Of a DNA stretch of 64,000 nucleotides, positions 56,986 to 64,000 are shown in pieces. Numbering within the stretch: position 1 is the first letter of the stretch; each line of letters starts with the position of its first letter. Where the stretch lies: contig NC_013407.1 of NCBI RefSeq assembly GCF_000024625.1, positions 1,364,001 to 1,428,000 on the forward strand, in the 5' to 3' direction. Position numbers and translations under genes: made by a program. This DNA is from Methanocaldococcus vulcanius M7 (GTDB taxonomy: Archaea > AGJL01 > Methanococci > Methanococcales > Methanocaldococcaceae). The notes under the pieces are model-generated. The model did no database searches. It saw nothing but the letters and a program-made list of their open reading frames with translations, and was not told where the DNA came from.

Positions 56986-57345
56986 TTAGTCATTTTTTCT
57001 TAAATAAATATAAACGCAGTATTCATTTCCATGCTCATCCACAGCAGTAGTTTTTTCCCTAACGTAGTAGACATCCAAATCTTCATAATCATCAAAAATC
57101 TCTAATTCCTTATCAGTAATATCTACTAATATAACTCCATCAATATAACTTCCTTCTCTCTTTCTTGCCCCATAATACCCGATTGTTTCATCAAAAAACT
57201 TCTCGTAATTATAAACCCTCCCTTTAATCATCTTCGGCACTCTATTTATTAATTCCAACAATCTTTCTTTTTTCATCAATTCCCCATAAGCAAATACATT
57301 ATATTTGTTGTTTTCAATTCTATTCAACTCCGTATCTTTTTTCAT
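56986..57345 (-). CDS. Gamma-glutamylcyclotransferase-fold protein
   Basis: A 119-aa protein of the GGCT/AIG2-like fold. NVFAYGELMKKERLLELI near residue 16 holds the family YGxL-type loop. YYGARKREGSYIDGVILVDI and IFDDYEDLDVYYVREKTTAV (the conserved acidic residue in the second part) follow. Family members cyclise gamma-glutamyl groups or amine adducts; the substrate here is unknown. It lies 18 bases from the membrane protein start on the same strand. GGTGAATAGGTT precedes the ATG. Confidence 0.75.
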   Translation of the reverse strand: MKKDTELNRIENNKYNVFAYGELMKKERLLELINRVPKMIKGRVYNYEKFFDETIGYYGARKREGSYIDGVILVDITDKELEIFDDYEDLDVYYVREKTTAVDEHGNEYCVYIYLRKND

Positions 57346-57637
57346 AACCTATTCACCGCTAATTCAACATGCCAAGATCCTTATCTTAATTTATTTAAAA
57401 CGTATGAAAACTAAACTGTTGTATAAATTGTTAATTTTCTTACATCTCTATTTATGACTCTTTTGATATATAGTTTTACAGCCATTTATTGAAATCAACT
57501 ATTCTTTGATATATCTTTTGAACAATTTGCTATTTAAATTTTATTAACGAAAATTAAAAATTCGATTAAAAATAAAAAATAAAGGATTAAGAAGTAGAAA
57601 AATAGTTGATGTTGTCTAAAATTTAGAATGATCTATG

Positions 57638-58657
57638 CTATTTACTAAACAACTTATTAGAACTTCTCCTTATTGCACCCTCAACCGCACTCTTCCCAAT
57701 TAATGAGATTATATCCTCAATTAACGCCTGAGGAGCAACTAAATATGTTTTCTTAACATCTTTTTCTCCAATTATTGATTTATCAAACTCTTCAATTATT
57801 TTTAAAGCCAATTTTAAGTCATCCTGTTTTTTATCTATCAGCATGTTTTTAGCTGAGGAGAGTAAAGCTTCTTTGTTAAATACTTTCATCAACCCCTCTA
57901 TTCCTGAAGTTTCAATAATCGAAGATATTGTTTGAAGCGAAATCAAAATCTGCTTCTCTATCATATCCTTTGGAGCATTTATCAACTGGGTCCCTACCCT
58001 ATAATAATCAAGAACTCCAACCAACGAAACCGCTGTGACAAGTGCACCCATATCTGCAACTGCTGGAACAACATCTGCAGGAGCCACATATGGAATTTTA
58101 TTAATACTTTCTACTAATTCAACCAATTTATTTATTTGTTCTTCTGTTGCATAGGCCTTTCCTTCAAGTGATCTGCCTGCTATTGTGTAATATTCTTGAG
58201 ATGGTGTTCCCGGCACTCCTGTTGGATGCATTGATGAGATTCCAACATCTCTTCTCTTTAATCTTAAAATTCCTTCCAAAGCCCTATATAGGACGGGTGT
58301 TGGAATGGTGCATGTGTTGCAGATCACTGCGTTTTGGGGGAGGTGTTCTATTATTGTCTTGGCTATATGTATTGTTAGTTTTCCAAATGGTGTGAAGAGA
58401 ATATGAACTTCTCCATGTTTTGCAGCTTCAACATCATCACTAACAACCTTAACTCCCGCTTCCTCAACCTTCCTCCAAAGATCCTCACTCATTATACCCC
58501 TATTCGGCTCTGCCAAAACAACATCATGCCCCGCCTTAGCAAACTCAATAGCCATCCTCGAACCACCATAAGGCGGCTCACCACCAAACTTCTCTTGGAC
58601 GTTGAGTTTTTCTAAGTATAGTTTCTGATTTCCTGCTCCGTAAACAGATACTTTCAT
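57638..58657 (-). CDS. Hmd paralogue (HmdII/HmdIII type)
   Basis: Resembles the [Fe]-hydrogenase Hmd, 339 aa, but of the paralogue branch. MKVSVYGAGNQKLY replaces the usual N-terminal loop, and the conserved NTCTIPTPVLYRALEG at residues 114-129 keeps Cys116, the likely iron ligand. GISSMHPTGVPG near 143 corresponds to the substrate histidine region. Paralogues bind the FeGP cofactor, but their catalytic role is unclear; a sensor or carrier role has been proposed. ATG 58657 follows GAGGGATAAT. The main hmd gene is not in the window. Confidence 0.85.
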   Translation of the reverse strand: MKVSVYGAGNQKLYLEKLNVQEKFGGEPPYGGSRMAIEFAKAGHDVVLAEPNRGIMSEDLWRKVEEAGVKVVSDDVEAAKHGEVHILFTPFGKLTIHIAKTIIEHLPQNAVICNTCTIPTPVLYRALEGILRLKRRDVGISSMHPTGVPGTPSQEYYTIAGRSLEGKAYATEEQINKLVELVESINKIPYVAPADVVPAVADMGALVTAVSLVGVLDYYRVGTQLINAPKDMIEKQILISLQTISSIIETSGIEGLMKVFNKEALLSSAKNMLIDKKQDDLKLALKIIEEFDKSIIGEKDVKKTYLVAPQALIEDIISLIGKSAVEGAIRRSSNKLFSK

Positions 58658-58985
58658 ATTATCCCTCAATATTATTATATTGTATTTATTTTATCGCTTA
58701 TTTACATATCCGAGTATTTATAGGAACATATTCAATTGTTAAACATTCTACTCATTGCGTAAAAAATTTGTTAATTTTTAAAAATTCTACATGCAAGTTT
58801 CATAAATATTATTCAAATTCGAAAATTCAATATATCTTTAAGATTGCTTTATAAGTGTTGATTTAACCCTATATAAACTTTATCATAAAATTTAATGAGT
58901 AATATTAAAAAAATAAATAATAGCTATTACCCATTCAGAAATTAAACATTAAGAATTTTAAAATTAGTTAAAAGTTTTAATACAT
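58658..58985. other. Gene-free AT-rich region upstream of the Hmd paralogue
   Basis: 328 bases, no gene. On the minus strand, ATAAAATAAATACAA near 58690 is a likely TATA box for the Hmd paralogue. Confidence 0.4.
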
Positions 58986-59480
58986 TCAGTTATTTTTGAA
59001 TTTATTATACCATTTTGCAAACAGTTGTAGAAAAACAGGGATTATATAAAACACTACAAAAAAGCCAGCAATGAATCCAGTTATAAATCTCAACTCATTG
59101 AAACTCTGTCTCAATCCAATTAACTGCGTTGTTCCATCAATTGCCATAGGTGTTAAAGCGAGAATCAGATATATTCGATTGGGCACCTTGAAATCATCCA
59201 ATTTTTTAATCATTGGATAAACAATCAATCCAAGTAAAACTCCTGTATAGATTCCAAAACATCTCGCACAGACAGCCATTTTATTTCCAAAGATAAAAAA
59301 ACTTCTCTGAGGTAGTTGATGGCAAATTGGAGAATAAAGCATATATATATCTTCACTTATTATTTTGTAAATTGGGACATTATTTCCAAGATATGCAAAG
59401 TAAGGAGCAAGAATGATTCCTAAATAAAACATAACGAATGATATAAATAGAACTATATAAAATCGAGATAGGGAAGACAT
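58986..59480 (-). CDS. DUF2085 membrane protein
   Basis: A 164-aa membrane protein with five hydrophobic segments. The family motif SPICHQLPQRSFFIFGNKMA followed by VCARCFGIYTG (residues about 50-80) carries a CHQ and a CxxC; paired Cys suggest metal or heme contact. Function unknown. ATG 59480 has GAGTGATTTAC upstream and is preferred over 59489. Confidence 0.8.
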   Translation of the reverse strand: MSSLSRFYIVLFISFVMFYLGIILAPYFAYLGNNVPIYKIISEDIYMLYSPICHQLPQRSFFIFGNKMAVCARCFGIYTGVLLGLIVYPMIKKLDDFKVPNRIYLILALTPMAIDGTTQLIGLRQSFNELRFITGFIAGFFVVFYIIPVFLQLFAKWYNKFKNN

Positions 59481-59526
59481 GTAAATCACTCACATAAAAT
59501 AAATTAAAAAAATCCGATTAAAGGGA

Positions 59527-59901
59527 TTATCTATTTTTTATAAGAACATAGATTATTCCTCCAATTGCTCCTAAGATTGCTCCAAAGATAATTCCGCCAA
59601 TTATTGAGAAGATTAAAGAGCCACCCATTCCTATTGGAGTGTAGTGAGCGTATGCTGTAAAGATAGTCATGTAAAGGAAATAGCTTATAATACTACCTAT
59701 AACTCCACCAATAACTCCTGAAACAGCTCCAACTAATCCACAATTTTCATAATCACAAACTCCTCCTGAATTTACGTAGAGGTGTGCAGCAACAGCCCCT
59801 CCAACAATAAGACCCAAACAACATACAACATCAAGAACCATTCCTACAAGCCCTCCAATAATCGCCGGCTTTAACATCTTCTCCTGATCAAAATTTACCA
59901 T
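59527..59901 (-). CDS. Glycine-rich membrane protein (DUF5518-like)
   Basis: A 124-aa protein with four hydrophobic segments very rich in Gly (PAIIGGLVGMVLDVVCCLGL; GLVGAVSGVIGGVIGSIISY; GGSLIFSIIGGIIFGAILGA). It has a cytosolic or luminal Cys-containing loop SGGVCDYENCG. Its family looks like DUF5518-type proteins. GGTGAGAGG precedes ATG 59901. It is 46 bases upstream of the DUF2085 gene on the same strand; a shared transcript is likely. Confidence 0.65.
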   Translation of the reverse strand: MVNFDQEKMLKPAIIGGLVGMVLDVVCCLGLIVGGAVAAHLYVNSGGVCDYENCGLVGAVSGVIGGVIGSIISYFLYMTIFTAYAHYTPIGMGGSLIFSIIGGIIFGAILGAIGGIIYVLIKNR

Positions 59902-59991
59902 CCTCTCACCAACCAAATTTCTCTGTCTAAATCATTTAACATTTAATAATATCATCGTTTGTTTTTATATATTTTTCTATTTTTATATTGG

Positions 59992-61257
59992 TTAATAACA
60001 TGTTTCATATATCTCTCCATTAACCACAGTATAGATCGGAACTCCTTTAACATTCCATCCATCAAATGGGCTAAATTTTGCCTTTGATTTGAACATTTCA
60101 GCATTAATTTTTACCTCTTTTTTTAAGTCAATGATCGTTAGGTTTGCAAAATTGTTTTCTCTAATTTTATTATCTATTTTAAAAATATTGGCAGGGTTTG
60201 AAGATAAAATCCTTACAGCAGTAGATAAACTGATAACTTTATTACCTACTAAATTAAGGGTTAAAGGAACTATCGTCTCTATTCCAGGTATTCCAGAAGG
60301 GCAGTGTCTAACATCTCTAAGTTTTTCTTCTAACGTGTGAGGAGCGTGATCTGATGCGATAATATCTACCTCCCCTTTTATTATCCCGTTAATTAATGCG
60401 ATATTATCCTCTTTTTCCCTTAGAGGAGGATTGAATTTTCCAAATCCTTTGAGATCCTCAGCCATCTCCCTATTCAAATATATATGATGAGGAGCAACTT
60501 CCACAGTTATTTTTACATTTTTCAGTGTTTGTCTTGCCTTGTTTATTAATTGAAGAGATAATTTTGTAGAAATATGGCAAAAATGAATGTGTGGTTTAAA
60601 TCTATTTAACTTATCGATAATTTCCAAGTTTTTTAAAACCTCTTTTACCGCTTCTACTTCTGATCTTTTATCCCTTATTTTGCAGTGATCTTCCCAAGTT
60701 TCAAGTTTATATTTTTTTAAATTTTCTTCTATTATGTCTTTATGCTCTGCATGAATACAGAAGATCTTATTTTGGCTTAGAATATCCTTCAATTTTGAAT
60801 AATCGTTAATAAATAAGTCCCCAACAGATTTAACCATAAATATTTTATATGCCTTTGCTTCCTCCACTGTTTCAAGATAGTTTCTCTCAGTAATCCCAAA
60901 ATTTAAAAAAGTGTTTATTTTACTCTTATTTTTACATTCTTCAAGTTTTTTGTAGAAGAGTTCCTTCGTAGTTATGGGTGGAGAGTTATTGGGCATATCT
61001 ATTGCGAAACAAACTCCTCCATTTATTCCTGCCAAACTACCACTTAAAAAATCTTCTTTTTTTTCTTCCCCCCATCTAAAATGGACATGAGCATCTATAA
61101 CTCCAGGGATAACTACTAATCCATCCAAATCCAAAACGTCTTCATTATTAGATTCAATAAAACGTGAAATTTTCTTTATTTTTCCATCCTCTCCGATCAA
61201 TATGTCTCCTTCAATTATCCCTTTCTCATTTACTATTTTACAGTTTTTTAAGATCAT
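59992..61257 (-). CDS. pyrC: Dihydroorotase
   Basis: Closes carbamoyl aspartate to dihydroorotate in pyrimidine synthesis; 421 aa. Zinc ligands visible in [15 protein letters not shown] (HxH) near residue 54, [10 protein letters not shown] near 176, HFCHIST near 226, and [14 protein letters not shown] near 295. The Lys that is carboxylated in type I enzymes lies in the [10 protein letters not shown] area. AGGGATAAT precedes the ATG. Confidence 0.93.
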   Translation of the reverse strand: MILKNCKIVNEKGIIEGDILIGEDGKIKKISRFIESNNEDVLDLDGLVVIPGVIDAHVHFRWGEEKKEDFLSGSLAGINGGVCFAIDMPNNSPPITTKELFYKKLEECKNKSKINTFLNFGITERNYLETVEEAKAYKIFMVKSVGDLFINDYSKLKDILSQNKIFCIHAEHKDIIEENLKKYKLETWEDHCKIRDKRSEVEAVKEVLKNLEIIDKLNRFKPHIHFCHISTKLSLQLINKARQTLKNVKITVEVAPHHIYLNREMAEDLKGFGKFNPPLREKEDNIALINGIIKGEVDIIASDHAPHTLEEKLRDVRHCPSGIPGIETIVPLTLNLVGNKVISLSTAVRILSSNPANIFKIDNKIRENNFANLTIIDLKKEVKINAEMFKSKAKFSPFDGWNVKGVPIYTVVNGEIYETCY

Positions 61258-61472
61258 ATTATCCCTTTTTACAGTTAGCGATAATCTTTTAAAGTTGATT
61301 ATTTACTTACTATTTATCAATTATCGATAATCTATTTAATTTTTCTTTCCATAACAAATAATACATCTGATGATTTTAAACTTTATAAATTTTATAAAAA
61401 GTTTATAAAAAGTAATATAAAAAATTATAAAAAGTTTATAGGTGTTTATAAAACAGAGACGGGGCTGATAAT

Positions 61473-62915
61473 ATGGAACTACATGTTGATGAGAAGAGAT
61501 TATTAAAGATATTTCAAGATCAGAAAAAGGAAGAGTTCAAATTAGAAGAATTAGAAAAATTTATGCCAAAAGAAAAGATCTTGAGAGTATCTTTGTGGTT
61601 AAAAGGTAAAGATTTGGTAGAGAGTAATGAGAAGATCAGAAAGATCGTTAAAATTGCAAAAAACGATGAATTCCCTGAAAGGAAGATTGCTAAATATTTA
61701 AAGGAGCATAATCTATCTGAGATAGAGATTAAAAACCTAAAGGATATACTTCCAAAAGAAGAAATAAATGCTGCATTAGGATCAATAAAAAGGAAGAATA
61801 TTGCCAAAATAGATAAAGGTAAAATCATTTTTGAAAACTTGGACTATGACGATGTTGAGGAAGATTTCTTAAAAAAAATAGGTAATGGATTATTATTTGA
61901 CAATCTTAACGAAGAAGAAAAAAGAATTGTTGATATTTTAAAAAAGAGAGGATTTGTTAAAATTGATGAAGAGAAGGAGATAACAATAAAACTAACTGAA
62001 AAAGGAAAAGAGTTTATAAAAAAACCTATTGAGATTGAAGAAGAAATAACTCAATTAACAAGAGATACTATAATAAGCGGAAAATGGAAAAAAGCATATA
62101 TCAGACCCTACGATGTAAAAATACCAACTAAACCAGTATATCCTGCTAAGATACATCCTTTAACAAGAATTATTAGAGAAGTTAAGGAAATCTTGTTAGC
62201 AATGGGTTTTAAAGAAGTAAAAAGCCCAATTGTAGAAACAGAGTTTTGGAATTTCGATATGCTGTTTGAACCACAGGATCACCCAGCAAGAGAGATGCAA
62301 GATACCTTCTTTTTAAAGTATCCTCAGGAGGGAGAGATTCCAGAAGATCTGTTAGATAACGTTAAAGAAGTTCATGAAAGATGCTGGAAATATAAATTTG
62401 ATGAAAATATTTCAAAGAGATTGATTTTAAGGACACATACAACCTCTTCATCAATAAGATATTTGGCCTCATTATCTGAAGAAGAAAAAAATAAACCACA
62501 CAAGGTTTTCTGTATAGATAGGGTTTTTAGGAACGAGGCAATCGACTATAAACACTTACCAGAGTTTTATCAGTGTGAAGGAATTATAATGGGAGAGGAT
62601 GTTAATTTTAATAATTTAATTGGGGTCTTAAAAGAGTTTTTAAAAAGATTAGGGTTTGAAAAGGTTAGATTTAGACCTGCTTATTTCCCATTTACTGAGC
62701 CATCATTAGAGGCAGAGGTTTATTTGGAGAGTAGAGGGTGGTTAGAGATTTTAGGAGCCGGAATTTTTAGGCCAGAAGTATTAGAACCGATTGGGATTAA
62801 AAAGCCAGTTTTAGCTTGGGGAATCGGATTTAGTAGGTTGGCTATGCTTAGATTTGGATTAAAGGATATTAGAGATCTCCATAAAAACGATTTAGATTGG
62901 TTAAAAAGAGTTTAA
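61473..62915 (+). CDS. pheS: Phenylalanyl-tRNA synthetase alpha subunit
   Basis: Charges tRNA-Phe together with the beta subunit (pheT, not here); 480 aa. The N-terminal DNA/tRNA-binding helical repeats (1-190) precede the class II core: [19 protein letters not shown] (motif 1) near residue 226, [20 protein letters not shown] (motif 2) near 348, and [16 protein letters not shown] (motif 3) near 453. The binding site GGGCTGATAAT fits. It is convergent with engB, three bases apart. Confidence 0.95.
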   Translation: MELHVDEKRLLKIFQDQKKEEFKLEELEKFMPKEKILRVSLWLKGKDLVESNEKIRKIVKIAKNDEFPERKIAKYLKEHNLSEIEIKNLKDILPKEEINAALGSIKRKNIAKIDKGKIIFENLDYDDVEEDFLKKIGNGLLFDNLNEEEKRIVDILKKRGFVKIDEEKEITIKLTEKGKEFIKKPIEIEEEITQLTRDTIISGKWKKAYIRPYDVKIPTKPVYPAKIHPLTRIIREVKEILLAMGFKEVKSPIVETEFWNFDMLFEPQDHPAREMQDTFFLKYPQEGEIPEDLLDNVKEVHERCWKYKFDENISKRLILRTHTTSSSIRYLASLSEEEKNKPHKVFCIDRVFRNEAIDYKHLPEFYQCEGIIMGEDVNFNNLIGVLKEFLKRLGFEKVRFRPAYFPFTEPSLEAEVYLESRGWLEILGAGIFRPEVLEPIGIKKPVLAWGIGFSRLAMLRFGLKDIRDLHKNDLDWLKRV

Positions 62916-62918
62916 TAC

Positions 62919-63569
62919 TTAGTGCTTTTTTACTTTTAATTTTTTAAATAGATCAACTCTCTCTTTAATTCTCTTTTTTATTTCATCAATTCCCTGCCCT
63001 TTCTTTAAAACTGCCGGAACTATAAATTTCCACTGTCTCCATGGTGGAGAACATTTAAAAAACTCACATATTCCATCCAAAACTGTATCCCAGTCCTCTT
63101 TTTTTATCTTATCCATTTTATTAACCACGAGAATTGGGCTTATTTTAAGATCTGTTATAAAATCAAACATCTCTAAATCAATAGGAATTTCCCCCCTTTC
63201 ATCCCATCTCCTAACAATTTCAAAAAACGACTTTGCATCAATTATTTGGACTGCGGTAGCTATCTTATCCGCGTTATTTTCAATATAGTGGACTATTTCA
63301 TCCTTTATTTTTTCCTGCACATTTTTAGGAAGGCCTGACATATATCCAAATCCCGGTAAATCAACTAAGATATAGTCCCCAAGATCATATTCGTTAATTT
63401 TTAATGTCAATCCCGGCCTTTTTCCAACTTTAACATCTTTTCTTCCAGTCATTAATCTAACGAAAGTTGATTTTCCAACATTGCTTCTTCCAACAACCAC
63501 AACTTTTGGTTTTTCTTTTTTTCCATGGTATTTTCTCTTTAAATTTGTATATCTCTCAAAAAAGTCCAT
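62919..63569 (-). CDS. engB: Ribosome-assembly GTPase EngB (YsxC)
   Basis: A 216-aa GTPase: G1 [14 protein letters not shown] near residue 29, [10 protein letters not shown] (G3) near 72, NKMDKI (G4) near 153. Helps assemble the large ribosomal subunit in bacteria; archaeal homologues are of similar size. GTGATTATT precedes ATG 63569, so I moved the start from 63578. Confidence 0.9.
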   Translation of the reverse strand: MDFFERYTNLKRKYHGKKEKPKVVVVGRSNVGKSTFVRLMTGRKDVKVGKRPGLTLKINEYDLGDYILVDLPGFGYMSGLPKNVQEKIKDEIVHYIENNADKIATAVQIIDAKSFFEIVRRWDERGEIPIDLEMFDFITDLKISPILVVNKMDKIKKEDWDTVLDGICEFFKCSPPWRQWKFIVPAVLKKGQGIDEIKKRIKERVDLFKKLKVKKH

Positions 63570-63724
63570 AATAATCACTTTGATTGTTTTTTTACCTAAT
63601 TTTAAATTTAATTTTAAATAAAATAAAACATAAATAATACAATAAAATATACAGCGTAAAAATTGTTAAGTATTTTAATAGAGGCATTTATCTATCAATT
63701 TCTTGCCTATTATATCATTATTAT

Positions 63725-64000
63725 TTATTTCCTATCTTTTAATTTTATCATCTCATCAAACAAAAACATCGTATCGTGAGGCCCAGGTCTTGCCTCTGGG
63801 TGGAATTGAACAGAGAATATCGGCAAGTTTTTGTGTTTTATTCCTTCAACTGTTCTATCATTTAAATTTATAAAGCTAACTTCTAAATCATTCGGAAGAG
63901 TGTTTTCATCGACAGCAAAGCCATGATTTTGAGACGTTATGTAAACTTTTTCTGTCTCTAAATCTTTAACTGGCTGATTTCCCCCCCTATGTCCAAACTT
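63725..64000 (-). CDS. carA: Carbamoyl-phosphate synthase small subunit, C-terminal part
   Basis: The visible 91 codons run off the right edge of the window; only the C-terminus is present. [20 protein letters not shown] and [20 protein letters not shown] are followed by the class I glutaminase end [16 protein letters not shown], with the His and Glu of the triad. So the gene continues to the right on the minus strand. It provides ammonia from glutamine for carbamoyl phosphate, needed by both ArgF and the pyrimidine pathway (PyrC is 2.5 kb away). Confidence 0.93.
   Translation of the reverse strand, partial: KFGHRGGNQPVKDLETEKVYITSQNHGFAVDENTLPNDLEVSFINLNDRTVEGIKHKNLPIFSVQFHPEARPGPHDTMFLFDEMIKLKDRK

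Overview
The window looks like chromosomal DNA of a hyperthermophilic methanogen of the genus Methanocaldococcus or a very close relative. This rests on several things seen together. The DNA is very AT-rich. Most genes are preceded by a GGTGA-type ribosome binding site 4 to 8 bases before the start codon. The gene set includes a methanogen-type (type 2) seryl-tRNA synthetase, an Hmd paralogue, a thioredoxin reductase of the F420-dependent kind, a UbiD-type decarboxylase, GuaAb as a separate subunit, Trm5b, archaeal RfcL and RadA, and class III (QxSxE) pilins. The CRISPR repeats begin ATTAAAATCAG and have long T-rich leaders. No tRNA or rRNA gene, complete insertion sequence, prophage or cas gene was recognised. 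Family calls come from motifs and from memory of the families; no database search was run.

Layout. 0-8.2 kb: a DHH/TrkA-N phosphoesterase, a 359-residue pilin-like surface protein, a Toprim protein, a HEAT-like protein, RqcH and a fumarylacetoacetase-family protein. 8.3-9.3 kb: a CRISPR leader and array 1. 9.5-21 kb: a GT4 sugar-phosphate transferase, a PIN-ATPase-KH protein interrupted in its P-loop by a 605-residue intein, PssA, an endonuclease IV-like protein, UbiD, UPF0058, GuaAb and ArgF. 21-26 kb: an RsmC-like methyltransferase, a frameshifted membrane protein, Trm5b, a decayed gene, RfcL and a radical SAM protein. 26-39 kb: SerRS2, Prs, a permuted GTPase, several unknown conserved genes, a GC-rich structured element in front of a V4R protein, FKBP, IlvB, TrxR, a CBS protein and RadA. 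39.0-39.8 kb: CRISPR array 2 and its leader, in inverted orientation to array 1. 39.8-50 kb: UPF0210, EF-1alpha, S10, a thymidylate synthase-like protein, Mrp/NBP35, an FMN-binding protein, a YgiQ-type radical SAM protein, DapB and a TGS GTPase. 50-57.3 kb: a half-size EamA transporter, GalU, a Roadblock-V4R pair behind a 12-base C tract, a GT35 phosphorylase-like protein, three small pilins, a winged-helix regulator with a membrane partner, and a GGCT-fold protein. 57.6-64 kb: an Hmd paralogue, two membrane proteins, PyrC, PheS, EngB and the C-terminus of CarA.

Most of the window is housekeeping: translation (SerRS, PheS, S10, EF-1alpha, Trm5b, RqcH, GTPases), nucleotide synthesis (GuaAb, Prs, PyrC, CarA, a ThyA-like protein), amino acid synthesis (IlvB, ArgF, DapB), lipid synthesis (UbiD, PssA), replication and repair (RfcL, RadA, an endonuclease IV-like protein) and redox (TrxR).

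The unusual material lies in a few places. The two CRISPR arrays share leader sequence in inverted orientation about 30 kb apart, and array 1 carries two different repeat stems. The P-loop intein interrupts a nucleotide-binding motif. The GC-rich island at 32.7-32.96 kb contains two diverged copies of one hairpin. A second V4R gene sits with a Roadblock gene behind a C12 tract. The GT35 protein has Thr where phosphorylases have the PLP lysine. A leftover second copy of the argF 3' end lies beside argF. A compact structured RNA candidate follows guaAb.
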